Below, piece by piece: positions 1 through 5,132 of a stretch of 5,132 nucleotides of DNA (positions are counted from its first letter, which is position 1; each line of letters starts with the position of its first letter). The notes beneath the pieces are model-generated. The model was not told where the DNA came from and ran no database searches. It worked only from the letters and a program-made list of their open reading frames with translations. Origin of the DNA: Campylobacter concisus (GTDB taxonomy: Bacteria; Campylobacterota; Campylobacteria; Campylobacterales; Campylobacteraceae); contig JAHADO010000111.1 of assembly GCA_018375265.1 (NCBI GenBank), forward strand, positions 1 to 5,132, in the 5' to 3' direction. Made by a program: the position numbers and the translations under genes.

Positions 1-1
1 T

Positions 2-790
2 AAATATTCTATTATTATATTCTATCTTTTCATCATCTTTATGAAGCACACCAAGTGGGAAAATGCCTTCTTTCTCCTCATCGCTTAGCATGTCAAATTT
101 GACCTTGCTCGTCGTGCGGCCCTTTATCCACTCTAAATTTTTAACCGCCTCGCCCATTTTGTTCTTGCGGCCTAAATTTATGTGGCAGTTTGAAAATACA
201 TCAAAAAAGCTGTATCCATCGTGGCTAAAGCCCTCTACAAAGAGCTTTGTAAGCTTCTCTGGCTCGATGACACTACCACGCGCGACAAAGCTAGCGCCTG
301 CTGCTGTTGCGAGCTTACAGGCGTCAAAGCTAGGGTCGATGTTGCCGTATTGTGCTGTGACCGTCCACATGCCCTTTGGCGTCGTTGGGCTAGTTTGCGA
401 GTTTGTTAGCGCGTAGATGAAGTTGTTGATTAAGATGTGATTTAGCCCGATATTTCGGCGGCATCCGTGTATCGTGTGGTTGCCTCCGATCGCCAGTCCG
501 TCGCCGTCGCCAGTTACAACTATGACGTGTTTGTCCGGATTTGCCATCTTTACGCCAGTCGCATAAGCTACGGCTCTGCCGTGAGTCGTGTGAATGGTGT
601 TGCAGTCTAGATATCCGCTAAAACGGCCAGAGCAGCCGATGCCTGAAACTACGCAAACGTCGTTCATGTCCCAGCCCATCGTGTCTATCGCACGAATGAG
701 AGCCTTTAGTATGACGCCGTCGCCACAGCCCCAGCACCAAAGAGTAGGCATTTTATCTGTTCGTAAGTATTTATCGTAATTAAAAGCCAT
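2..790 (-). CDS. oorB: 2-oxoglutarate:acceptor oxidoreductase, beta (TPP-binding) subunit OorB, 3' end cut by window edge
   Basis: OorB is the thiamine-diphosphate subunit of the OorDABC complex, which oxidises 2-oxoglutarate with CoA to succinyl-CoA and CO2 and passes electrons to a low-potential acceptor (flavodoxin or ferredoxin in Campylobacter and Helicobacter) in the cytoplasm. I translated 263 codons from ATG at 790 with no stop before the edge; the family is about 280 residues, so roughly 15-20 C-terminal residues are missing. Visible motifs are WCWGCGDG (18-25), GIGCSGR (50-56), HTTHGRA (67-73), the TPP/Mg motif GDGDGLAIGGNH (94-105) and INNFIYALTNSQTSPTTP (121-138). Cys19, Cys22, Cys53 and Cys202 match in spacing the four ligands of the [4Fe-4S] cluster in related beta subunits. 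The start is fixed by AGGAG seven bases upstream and overlaps the oorA 3' end by 11 nt, implying translational coupling. The first Cys motif has Trp where most relatives have Pro (CPGCG). oorC probably follows outside the window. Confidence 0.96.
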   Translation of the reverse strand, partial: MAFNYDKYLRTDKMPTLWCWGCGDGVILKALIRAIDTMGWDMNDVCVVSGIGCSGRFSGYLDCNTIHTTHGRAVAYATGVKMANPDKHVIVVTGDGDGLAIGGNHTIHGCRRNIGLNHILINNFIYALTNSQTSPTTPKGMWTVTAQYGNIDPSFDACKLATAAGASFVARGSVIEPEKLTKLFVEGFSHDGYSFFDVFSNCHINLGRKNKMGEAVKNLEWIKGRTTSKVKFDMLSDEEKEGIFPLGVLHKDDEKIEYNNRIF

Positions 791-1910
791 AAATTTCTCC
801 TATCTTCGCCTCGATCTCGCTTGGGCTTATCGGTCTGCCGTTTGCTTTTAGCAGTTTTGCAAAGTCATCTCTTAAGATGATCTTTGAAATTTCGCCACTA
901 TACTGGCCTAAATTTAGCTCGCAGACTAAAATTTTCTTAAATTTATTTGATATCTCTTTTAGTTTTTTGGCTGGAGCTGGAAAAAGTGTGAGTGGCTTAA
1001 ATAGTCCAACTTTTAGACCTTTTTCACGTAAATTTAAGATCGCTTGCTTGGCTGAAAGCGCCACGCTACCAAAGGCGATGATGCAAATTTGCGCGTCATC
1101 AAGCATAAACTCTTCAAATTTCTCGCACTCATCAGTGTGTAAATTTATCTTATCAAATAGTCTATTCATCGAGTTTTCAACGATCTTGCCATCTTCTGTT
1201 GGAAAGCCAGTCGCTCCGTGATGAAGTCCTGTTATATGGTAGTGGTAGCCTTTAAAGAAAGGATTTAGCGTGGCTGGCGCGTCTGGTGCTGCCTCGTATG
1301 GCTTATACTCTTTTGGCTCGCCGCTAAACTCTTTTCTTTTGTAAATTTCTAGCTCGCCTATCTCTGGCAGGCGCACTCTTGCCTGCATGTGGCCTATCGT
1401 CTCATCAAGTAGCAGCATAACCGGCGTCATAAACCTAGCTGCGAGGTTAAAGGCGCGCACGGTCTGCGTGTAGCACTCCTCTAGGCTGCTTGGGGCAAGG
1501 ACGATCATATTTACATCGCCGTGAGTTGGGTTTTTAGCCTGCAAGATATCGCCTTGTGCGACACGTGTTGGCAGGCCAGTTGAAGGGCCGCCACGCATTA
1601 CGTTTACGATGACAAGCGGTATCTCAGCGATAAAGCCAAGACCTATTTGCTCAGCCTTTAGCGAAATGCCAGGTCCAGAGCTAGCAGTCATCGCTTTAGC
1701 ACCACTCGCACTTGCACCAAGAGCTACGCAAATGCCAGCTATCTCATCTTCCATTTGTATAAATGTACCGCCGTTTTTTGGTAAAAGCACGCTTAGCTCG
1801 TGGGCGATCTCGCTGCTTGGAGTGATAGGATATCCGCCAAAGAAGTTACAGCCACACTCGACCGCAGCCCTTGCTACTAGGGCATTTCCAGTTGATACTA
1901 CCTCTCTCAT
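780..1910 (-). CDS. oorA: 2-oxoglutarate:acceptor oxidoreductase, alpha subunit OorA
   Basis: OorA is the alpha subunit of the cytoplasmic OorDABC complex and works with OorB to bind thiamine diphosphate and decarboxylate 2-oxoglutarate to succinyl-CoA. At 376 residues it is the expected length for the separate-alpha (KorA-like) form. The N-terminal pyruvate-ferredoxin-oxidoreductase pyrimidine-binding domain covers about 10-230. It shows GGYPITPSSEI (25-35), QMEDEIAG with acidic residues 54-56 (52-59), TASSGPG (75-81) and RGGPSTGLPT (106-115). A linker with TGLHHGATGFPT (227-238) leads to the second domain, about 270-350, with LFKPLTLFPAP and ELNLGQYSGEI (331-341). The KorA-type TGLHH...G..P segment and the neighbouring oorD/oorB favour 2-oxoglutarate over pyruvate as substrate. 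The ATG overlaps the oorD TGA in an ATGA junction, with GGAG seven bases upstream. The TAA lies 11 nt inside oorB. I see no truncation or frameshift. Confidence 0.96.
   Translation of the reverse strand: MREVVSTGNALVARAAVECGCNFFGGYPITPSSEIAHELSVLLPKNGGTFIQMEDEIAGICVALGASASGAKAMTASSGPGISLKAEQIGLGFIAEIPLVIVNVMRGGPSTGLPTRVAQGDILQAKNPTHGDVNMIVLAPSSLEECYTQTVRAFNLAARFMTPVMLLLDETIGHMQARVRLPEIGELEIYKRKEFSGEPKEYKPYEAAPDAPATLNPFFKGYHYHITGLHHGATGFPTEDGKIVENSMNRLFDKINLHTDECEKFEEFMLDDAQICIIAFGSVALSAKQAILNLREKGLKVGLFKPLTLFPAPAKKLKEISNKFKKILVCELNLGQYSGEISKIILRDDFAKLLKANGRPISPSEIEAKIGEIYGF
797..801 (-). promoter_or_regulatory. Ribosome binding site of oorB, inside oorA
   Basis: The minus strand reads AGGAG, then seven bases, then the oorB ATG at 790. 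The site lies in the last codons of oorA, so ribosomes finishing oorA cover it. It decides the oorB start over the later in-frame Met14, which would leave only four residues before the conserved WCWGCG motif. Confidence 0.8.
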
Positions 1911-2218
1911 GCGCTCTCTCCAAGCTTGGCAAATTTATTTGCCTTTACAGCCGCAGCTCGCTCTTTGCTCTCAGGCGTTAGTTTTGCAAATTTAAAGCCT
2001 TTATCAGCCACATAAATGGCAAAATCAGGACAGTGAAGCTCGCAGTCACGGCATCCTATGCATGAGTCAGCATAGACCACCTCTATCATCTTGCCAAGCA
2101 CCGCCTTTGGCTCAAGCCTCATACCTAGCACGCCTGCTGGGCAGTAGCTCACACAGACATCACAGGCCTTACACCTGCTCTCATCGACCCAAACTGGGAC
2201 ATTTTCTTTTACGATCAT
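1907..2218 (-). CDS. oorD: 2-oxoglutarate:acceptor oxidoreductase, delta subunit OorD (2x[4Fe-4S] ferredoxin)
   Basis: OorD is the small ferredoxin-like subunit of the OorDABC complex and relays electrons from the TPP-bound intermediate in OorA/OorB towards the external carrier. It has 103 residues, the usual size. Two classic cluster motifs are visible: Cys16-x2-Cys19-x2-Cys22-x3-Cys26-Pro and Cys53-x2-Cys56-x2-Cys59-x3-Cys63-Pro. This is the bacterial 2[4Fe-4S] ferredoxin pattern, and all eight ligands are present. After the second motif a basic, Ala/Lys-rich tail (about 74-103) probably docks on the other subunits; that role is inference. ATG at 2218 has AGGAAG just upstream, which itself overlaps the mdh stop codon. 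The stop overlaps the oorA start by 4 nt. In the C. jejuni order as I recall it, sucD precedes oorD; here mdh does. Taken alone it could be a generic ferredoxin, but its position before oorA/oorB settles it. Confidence 0.95.
   Translation of the reverse strand: MIVKENVPVWVDESRCKACDVCVSYCPAGVLGMRLEPKAVLGKMIEVVYADSCIGCRDCELHCPDFAIYVADKGFKFAKLTPESKERAAAVKANKFAKLGESA
1918..1921 (-). promoter_or_regulatory. Ribosome binding site of oorA, inside oorD
   Basis: The minus strand reads GGAGAGAGCGC directly before the oorA ATG, so the GGAG core sits seven bases upstream, within the penultimate codons of oorD. Together with the ATGA overlap this supports re-initiation or coupled translation of oorA after oorD. 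Confidence 0.7.
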
Positions 2219-2222
2219 ATAT

Positions 2223-2228
2223 CTTCCT
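2223..2228 (-). promoter_or_regulatory. Ribosome binding site of oorD, overlapping the mdh stop codon
   Basis: The minus strand reads TAGGAAGATAT followed by the oorD ATG. TAG is the mdh stop, and AGGAAG shares its last two bases, so the signal is fused to the upstream stop. This is the junction where C. jejuni carries sucC and sucD. The existing arrangement is a clean, functional coupling site with no visible gene remnant. Confidence 0.75.
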
Positions 2229-3120
2229 ACTCTAAGTTTTCTTTTAAAAATTTGATATTTTTTCTAATTTCAGCTTCACTTTTGTTTAGGTGCTCTTGCT
2301 CGTCTTCGTCTAAATTTAGCTCTAAAATTTCTTTTAAGCCATCACGTCCGAGCCTTACTAGCCTGCCACAACTTAGCTCATCGTCTATTAGCACGCTAGC
2401 GCTTATTATCTCATCGCTCTTGCCAACGATCATCTCGCACATCTTCACAGCTGCAGCCGCTGGTGCGTAGTAAGCTGAAGTGCCAAGCAGTTTAACGATC
2501 TTTGCGCCGCCAGTGCTTGTCTCTTTTTTGAGCGCTTTTAGCTCATTTTCACTTAAATTTTCACTGATATTGCTAGCTGATACGATCATCTCGTCATTGT
2601 GGGCGCCGACGATCTTTGCCCTTAGCTTGCTAGCGTCCTTATCTTTTAAAAGCGCTAGCTCATATCTGCACCTTGCGCTATCAAGCTCGCCAGCCATGCC
2701 GATCACTTTGTTTTTGCTAAAACCGCTAAATTTATGAGCCGTCCAGACCATCACATCAAGCGGATTTGTGACGACTATTATGACTGCGTTTTTGGCAAAT
2801 TCAGCTATCTTTTGCGCAGTTTGTTTTCCGACTACGGCGTTTTTAAGTAGTAGATCTTCTCTAGTTTGCCCCTCTTTTCTTGGGCTTCCAGCTGTGACTA
2901 TGACGATGTCACTGCCTTCAATTAGCACAAAGTCCTCGCCACCACAAACGCTAGTTTTTGCGTTAAAGACGCAGCTTGACTGCGCTAGGTCGATCGCCTT
3001 TGCGCGCGCCACATCGCCAAATATATCCACAAGCGCGATCTCATCGCAAAGCTCTCTCATACAAAGCGCATAAGCTATGCTAGCACCGACGTTTCCAGCT
3101 CCAACTACACTTATTTTCAT
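2227..3120 (-). CDS. mdh: Malate dehydrogenase, NAD-type, LDH/MDH superfamily
   Basis: This enzyme interconverts malate and oxaloacetate with NAD(H) in the cytoplasm as part of the TCA pathway. It has 297 residues, close to the about 300 usual in Campylobacter. The N-terminal Rossmann fold has the dinucleotide motif GAGNVGA (7-13) and Asp32 at the end of the second strand, which normally binds the adenosine ribose and favours NAD over NADP. In the active-site loop GSPRKEGQTRE (78-88), Arg81 sits where lactate dehydrogenases carry Gln, the usual sign of malate/oxaloacetate specificity, and Arg87 follows. TNP (118-120), the catalytic Asp147 and Arg150 of GELDSAR, and the catalytic His174 of GAHND are present. 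Most relatives have Gly after that His (HGD), so HND is slightly unusual. AGGA six bases before the ATG supports the start. mdh lies 3 nt after icd and 8 nt before oorD, as part of the same operon. Confidence 0.95.
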   Translation of the reverse strand: MKISVVGAGNVGASIAYALCMRELCDEIALVDIFGDVARAKAIDLAQSSCVFNAKTSVCGGEDFVLIEGSDIVIVTAGSPRKEGQTREDLLLKNAVVGKQTAQKIAEFAKNAVIIVVTNPLDVMVWTAHKFSGFSKNKVIGMAGELDSARCRYELALLKDKDASKLRAKIVGAHNDEMIVSASNISENLSENELKALKKETSTGGAKIVKLLGTSAYYAPAAAAVKMCEMIVGKSDEIISASVLIDDELSCGRLVRLGRDGLKEILELNLDEDEQEHLNKSEAEIRKNIKFLKENLE

Positions 3121-3123
3121 CTC

Positions 3124-5132
3124 TTATCCTATTATTTGATTTAAAATTTCACTTGGTCTCATGACCTCATTTGCTCTTGCTTCATCTAGCAGGTAGTATC
3201 CGCCAAATTCCACTCTTGCACCATCTTTTTCTCTGATCTGCTTTAGAATTTCGCTCTCATTTTTCTCTAGCTCGTCTGCTAAATTTTCAAAGATTTTGCT
3301 TAAAATCCCGCCACTTTTTGCCATCTCTCTCGCCCAAAAAAGTGCCAGATAAAAGTGTGACTCTCTAGTATCAAGAGTGGCATTTGGCGTTTTGTTTTCG
3401 TCCAAATAGCTAGCAACAGCTCTATTTAGCGCGTCACTTAGCTCTTTTGCCTCTTTTTTTTGCCTAAAAAATGCTAGATGTTCAAGCGATGCACTAAGCG
3501 CCAAAAACTCGCCTAAGCTATCCCAAAGCAAGTGATTTCTCTCTTTTAGCTCTTTTACAAGTGTTGGAGCCGTCCCACCAGCACCGGTCTCAAACATCGC
3601 TCCACCAGCAAGTAGCGGCACTACTGAGAGCATTTTTGAGCTGCCACCTAGCTCAAATATCGGGAAAAGATCGGTTAGATAGTCTCTTAAAACATTGCCG
3701 GTTATGCCTATGACGTCTTTGCCAGCTCTTATTGCTTCAAGCGATTTTTTAGTTGCTTGCTCGTAGTTTAAAATTTCAAATTTCACGCCAGCATTAGCAA
3801 ATTTATCTCTAAATTTGTCAAATTTAGCTATCAAATTTCTATCATGAGCGCGGCTACTATCTAGCCAAAATATAAGCTCATCTTTTGAAATTTCGCCTCT
3901 TTTTAAAGCAAGCTCAAACCACGCATTTATCGCATCTTCTTTTGCCTGCGTCATCCTAAAGATATCGCCTTTTTTAACACTAAATTTAAAGACGCTCTCG
4001 CCAGCTCCATCAAAAACAGCAAATTCTCCGTCCTCTTTTGCGATAAAAGTCTTATCGTGGCTGCCGTACTCCTCGGCCTTTTTAGCCATAAGCCCCACGT
4101 TTGCTACGCTGCCAATGTTACTCACATCAAGCGCGCCATGCTCCTTAAAATCCGCCACGCAGGCCTCATAAACCCTAGCATAAGTCCTATCTGGGATCAT
4201 GCAAAGCGAGAAATTCAGCTCGCCGTCCTTATCTTTTACCTTGCCAGAGTTTCTAATGAGCGCAGGCACGGAGGCGTCAATGATGACGTCATTTGGCACG
4301 TCAAAGTTACTGACTTTTTCATTTAGTGCCCAAATTTTTGCCTTTTTACTCAAAATTTCATCAAATTTAGCCAAAATTTCATCTTTATTTTTAAGAGTTG
4401 AAATTTTAGAAAACATATCTTTTAAGCCATTTTTTGCCTCAACGCCGTGAGTTTTAAACTCCTCACCAAATAGCTCAAAAACCTCTTTAAAATAGCTCTT
4501 TATCGCGTGAGCAAAGATGACTGGGTCACTAACCTTCATCATCGTGCATTTTAGATGTAAGCTCAAGGTCAAATTCTCTTTTAGCGCCGTCTCAAAACAG
4601 TTTTCATAAAATTTATCTAACTCATCTGCACTTAAAAAGGTAGCATCTACGATCTCACCGCTTTGAACAGCAAGCTCTTTTAAAAGCACTTTTTTGCCAT
4701 CTAAACTTATAAAATTTATATAAAATTTCTCATCTTTTTCTGCGATGATTGAGCGCTCATTTTCATAAAAATCGCCCTTTTGCATGTAGCAAATTTTAGT
4801 TTTATTTGCCTTGTCCCAGCTGCCGTTGCTATGTGGGTGCTTTTTGGCAAATTCTTTAACCGGAGGCAAGACTCTTCTGTCTGAGTTTCCTTGTCTTAGC
4901 ACTGGATTAACGGCACTTCCAAGCACTTTTGCATATTTTTTAGCGACCTCTTCATCGTAGTCTGTGATGATTTCATCTGGATAAAACGGCACATTTATCC
5001 CCTTGCTTCTAAGCTCCTCAATGGCCGCTTTTAGCTGAACGAGCGTGGCTGAGATGTTTGGCAGTTTTATGATATTTGCCTCTTTGTGCGCGGTTAGCTC
5101 GCCCAAAAGCTCTAGCTCGTCGGCCTTGTTTA
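3124..5132 (-). CDS. icd: Isocitrate dehydrogenase, monomeric type, probably NAD-dependent; 5' end cut by window edge
   Basis: The enzyme oxidatively decarboxylates isocitrate to 2-oxoglutarate in the cytoplasm, feeding OorDABC downstream. The window holds 668 codons, open to the right edge; the monomeric family runs to about 730-740 residues, so roughly 60-65 N-terminal residues are missing. A TTG at 5104-5106 lies inside a continuous frame (preceded by NKADELELL) and is not a start. Numbering from the first complete codon (5128-5130), substrate-site residues of the Azotobacter enzyme are kept: Ser72, Asn75, Arg79 and Arg85 in SAVNPVLRQGNSDRR, Lys194 in SLHLKCTMMKVSDP, Asp285 in IIDASVPA, Tyr355 in EEYGSHDKTF, and Arg482-Asp483 in TGNVLRDYLTD. 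The coenzyme site differs: ETGAGGTAPTLV has Thr523-Leu524 where NADP enzymes have Lys-His, and HLLWD has Leu535 where they have Arg. This predicts NAD use. The stop is 3 nt before mdh. Confidence 0.95.
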   Translation of the reverse strand, partial: NKADELELLGELTAHKEANIIKLPNISATLVQLKAAIEELRSKGINVPFYPDEIITDYDEEVAKKYAKVLGSAVNPVLRQGNSDRRVLPPVKEFAKKHPHSNGSWDKANKTKICYMQKGDFYENERSIIAEKDEKFYINFISLDGKKVLLKELAVQSGEIVDATFLSADELDKFYENCFETALKENLTLSLHLKCTMMKVSDPVIFAHAIKSYFKEVFELFGEEFKTHGVEAKNGLKDMFSKISTLKNKDEILAKFDEILSKKAKIWALNEKVSNFDVPNDVIIDASVPALIRNSGKVKDKDGELNFSLCMIPDRTYARVYEACVADFKEHGALDVSNIGSVANVGLMAKKAEEYGSHDKTFIAKEDGEFAVFDGAGESVFKFSVKKGDIFRMTQAKEDAINAWFELALKRGEISKDELIFWLDSSRAHDRNLIAKFDKFRDKFANAGVKFEILNYEQATKKSLEAIRAGKDVIGITGNVLRDYLTDLFPIFELGGSSKMLSVVPLLAGGAMFETGAGGTAPTLVKELKERNHLLWDSLGEFLALSASLEHLAFFRQKKEAKELSDALNRAVASYLDENKTPNATLDTRESHFYLALFWAREMAKSGGILSKIFENLADELEKNESEILKQIREKDGARVEFGGYYLLDEARANEVMRPSEILNQIIG
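3127..3130 (-). promoter_or_regulatory. Ribosome binding site of mdh, inside the end of icd
   Basis: The minus strand reads AGGATAAGAG before the mdh ATG. AGGA is six bases from the start and covers the final Gly codon of icd; the icd TAA stop lies between the site and the ATG. This places mdh initiation directly at icd termination. Confidence 0.7.

Larger units (their letters stand above)
2..5132 (-). other. Single TCA-pathway operon icd-mdh-oorDAB(C)
   Basis: Five genes lie on one strand with junctions of +3 nt (icd/mdh), +8 nt (mdh/oorD), -4 nt (oorD/oorA) and -11 nt (oorA/oorB). Each downstream start has its ribosome binding site inside or touching the preceding gene. There is no room for an internal promoter or intrinsic terminator in the junctions, so co-transcription from a promoter beyond the right edge is the simplest reading. 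The layout follows the C. jejuni cluster but lacks sucC and sucD between mdh and oorD. Co-transcription is inferred from spacing only. Confidence 0.8.

Noticed and set aside
1..60. AT-rich start of the window (attattatat-like) as a possible promoter or terminator region
   Set aside because: It is the continuing oorB coding frame (residues about 244-263: conserved-looking acidic/Asn-rich C-terminal text) without a stop, so the AT-richness is coding.
63..416. Plus-strand open frame of 117 codons (and a shorter one at 221-409)
   Set aside because: It lies wholly opposite oorB, which has clear family motifs in every part; the plus-strand product has no recognisable motif and is an antisense shadow.
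594..779. Plus-strand open frame of 61 codons ending near the oorA/oorB junction
   Set aside because: It is antisense to the conserved N-terminus of oorB, has no recognisable protein features, and its position is explained by the minus-strand gene.
1609..1995. Plus-strand open frame of 128 codons with hydrophobic, Ala/Leu/Pro-rich text
   Set aside because: It is antisense to the start of oorA and the end of oorD; the hydrophobic look comes from reading Ala/Gly/Lys-rich codons in reverse complement. The same holds for 877-1221.
2219..2226. Deletion scar or transposon footprint at the mdh/oorD junction
   Set aside because: Only 8 nt lie between the genes, with a normal ribosome binding site and no direct or inverted repeats or gene remnant visible; a sucCD loss event cannot be read from the bases.
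2252..3073. Three plus-strand open frames rich in Ser/Leu opposite mdh, resembling membrane segments
   Set aside because: They are shadows of mdh, whose Rossmann and catalytic motifs span the same region; no plus-strand gene context supports them.
4057..4450. Two plus-strand open frames opposite icd
   Set aside because: They are antisense to conserved parts of the isocitrate dehydrogenase and overlap each other in different frames; no recognisable motif.
5104..5106. TTG as the start codon of icd
   Set aside because: The reading frame continues upstream without a stop to the window edge, the family needs about 60 more N-terminal residues plus these, and the conserved region before EANIIKLPNISA is already running here.

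Overview
The window is a single, tightly packed, one-direction block of central-carbon genes, all on the minus strand. In transcription order (high to low coordinates) they are icd (monomeric isocitrate dehydrogenase, 5' end outside the window), mdh (malate dehydrogenase), and oorD, oorA and oorB (subunits of 2-oxoglutarate:acceptor oxidoreductase, with the 3' end of oorB cut by the left window edge). Gene content, order, protein style and the many AAATTT words fit a Campylobacter species. The closest match by order is the C. jejuni cluster icd-mdh-sucC-sucD-oorD-oorA-oorB-oorC as I remember it. Here sucC and sucD are absent between mdh and oorD, and the isocitrate dehydrogenase carries an NAD-type rather than an NADP-type coenzyme pocket. 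Both points suggest the C. curvus/C. concisus/C. showae side of the genus rather than C. jejuni. The species call is inference only.

Layout: 2-790 is oorB (263 of roughly 280 residues present). 780-1910 is oorA and overlaps oorB by 11 nt. 1907-2218 is oorD and overlaps oorA by 4 nt (ATGA). 2227-3120 is mdh, 8 nt from oorD. 3124 to the right edge is icd, 3 nt from mdh. There is no intergenic space longer than 8 nt, so I find no internal promoter, terminator, RNA gene, mobile element or CRISPR. Each internal gene start has a Shine-Dalgarno sequence lying in the 3' end of the gene before it, as expected of one translationally coupled operon. The promoter should lie beyond the right edge. The gamma subunit gene oorC is expected just beyond the left edge.

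Together the genes cover oxaloacetate/malate interconversion, isocitrate to 2-oxoglutarate, and 2-oxoglutarate to succinyl-CoA by a ferredoxin/flavodoxin-linked, oxygen-sensitive enzyme instead of the NAD-linked 2-oxoglutarate dehydrogenase complex. The window holds no wholly new system. The points most worth following up are the coenzyme switch in Icd and the missing sucCD pair.
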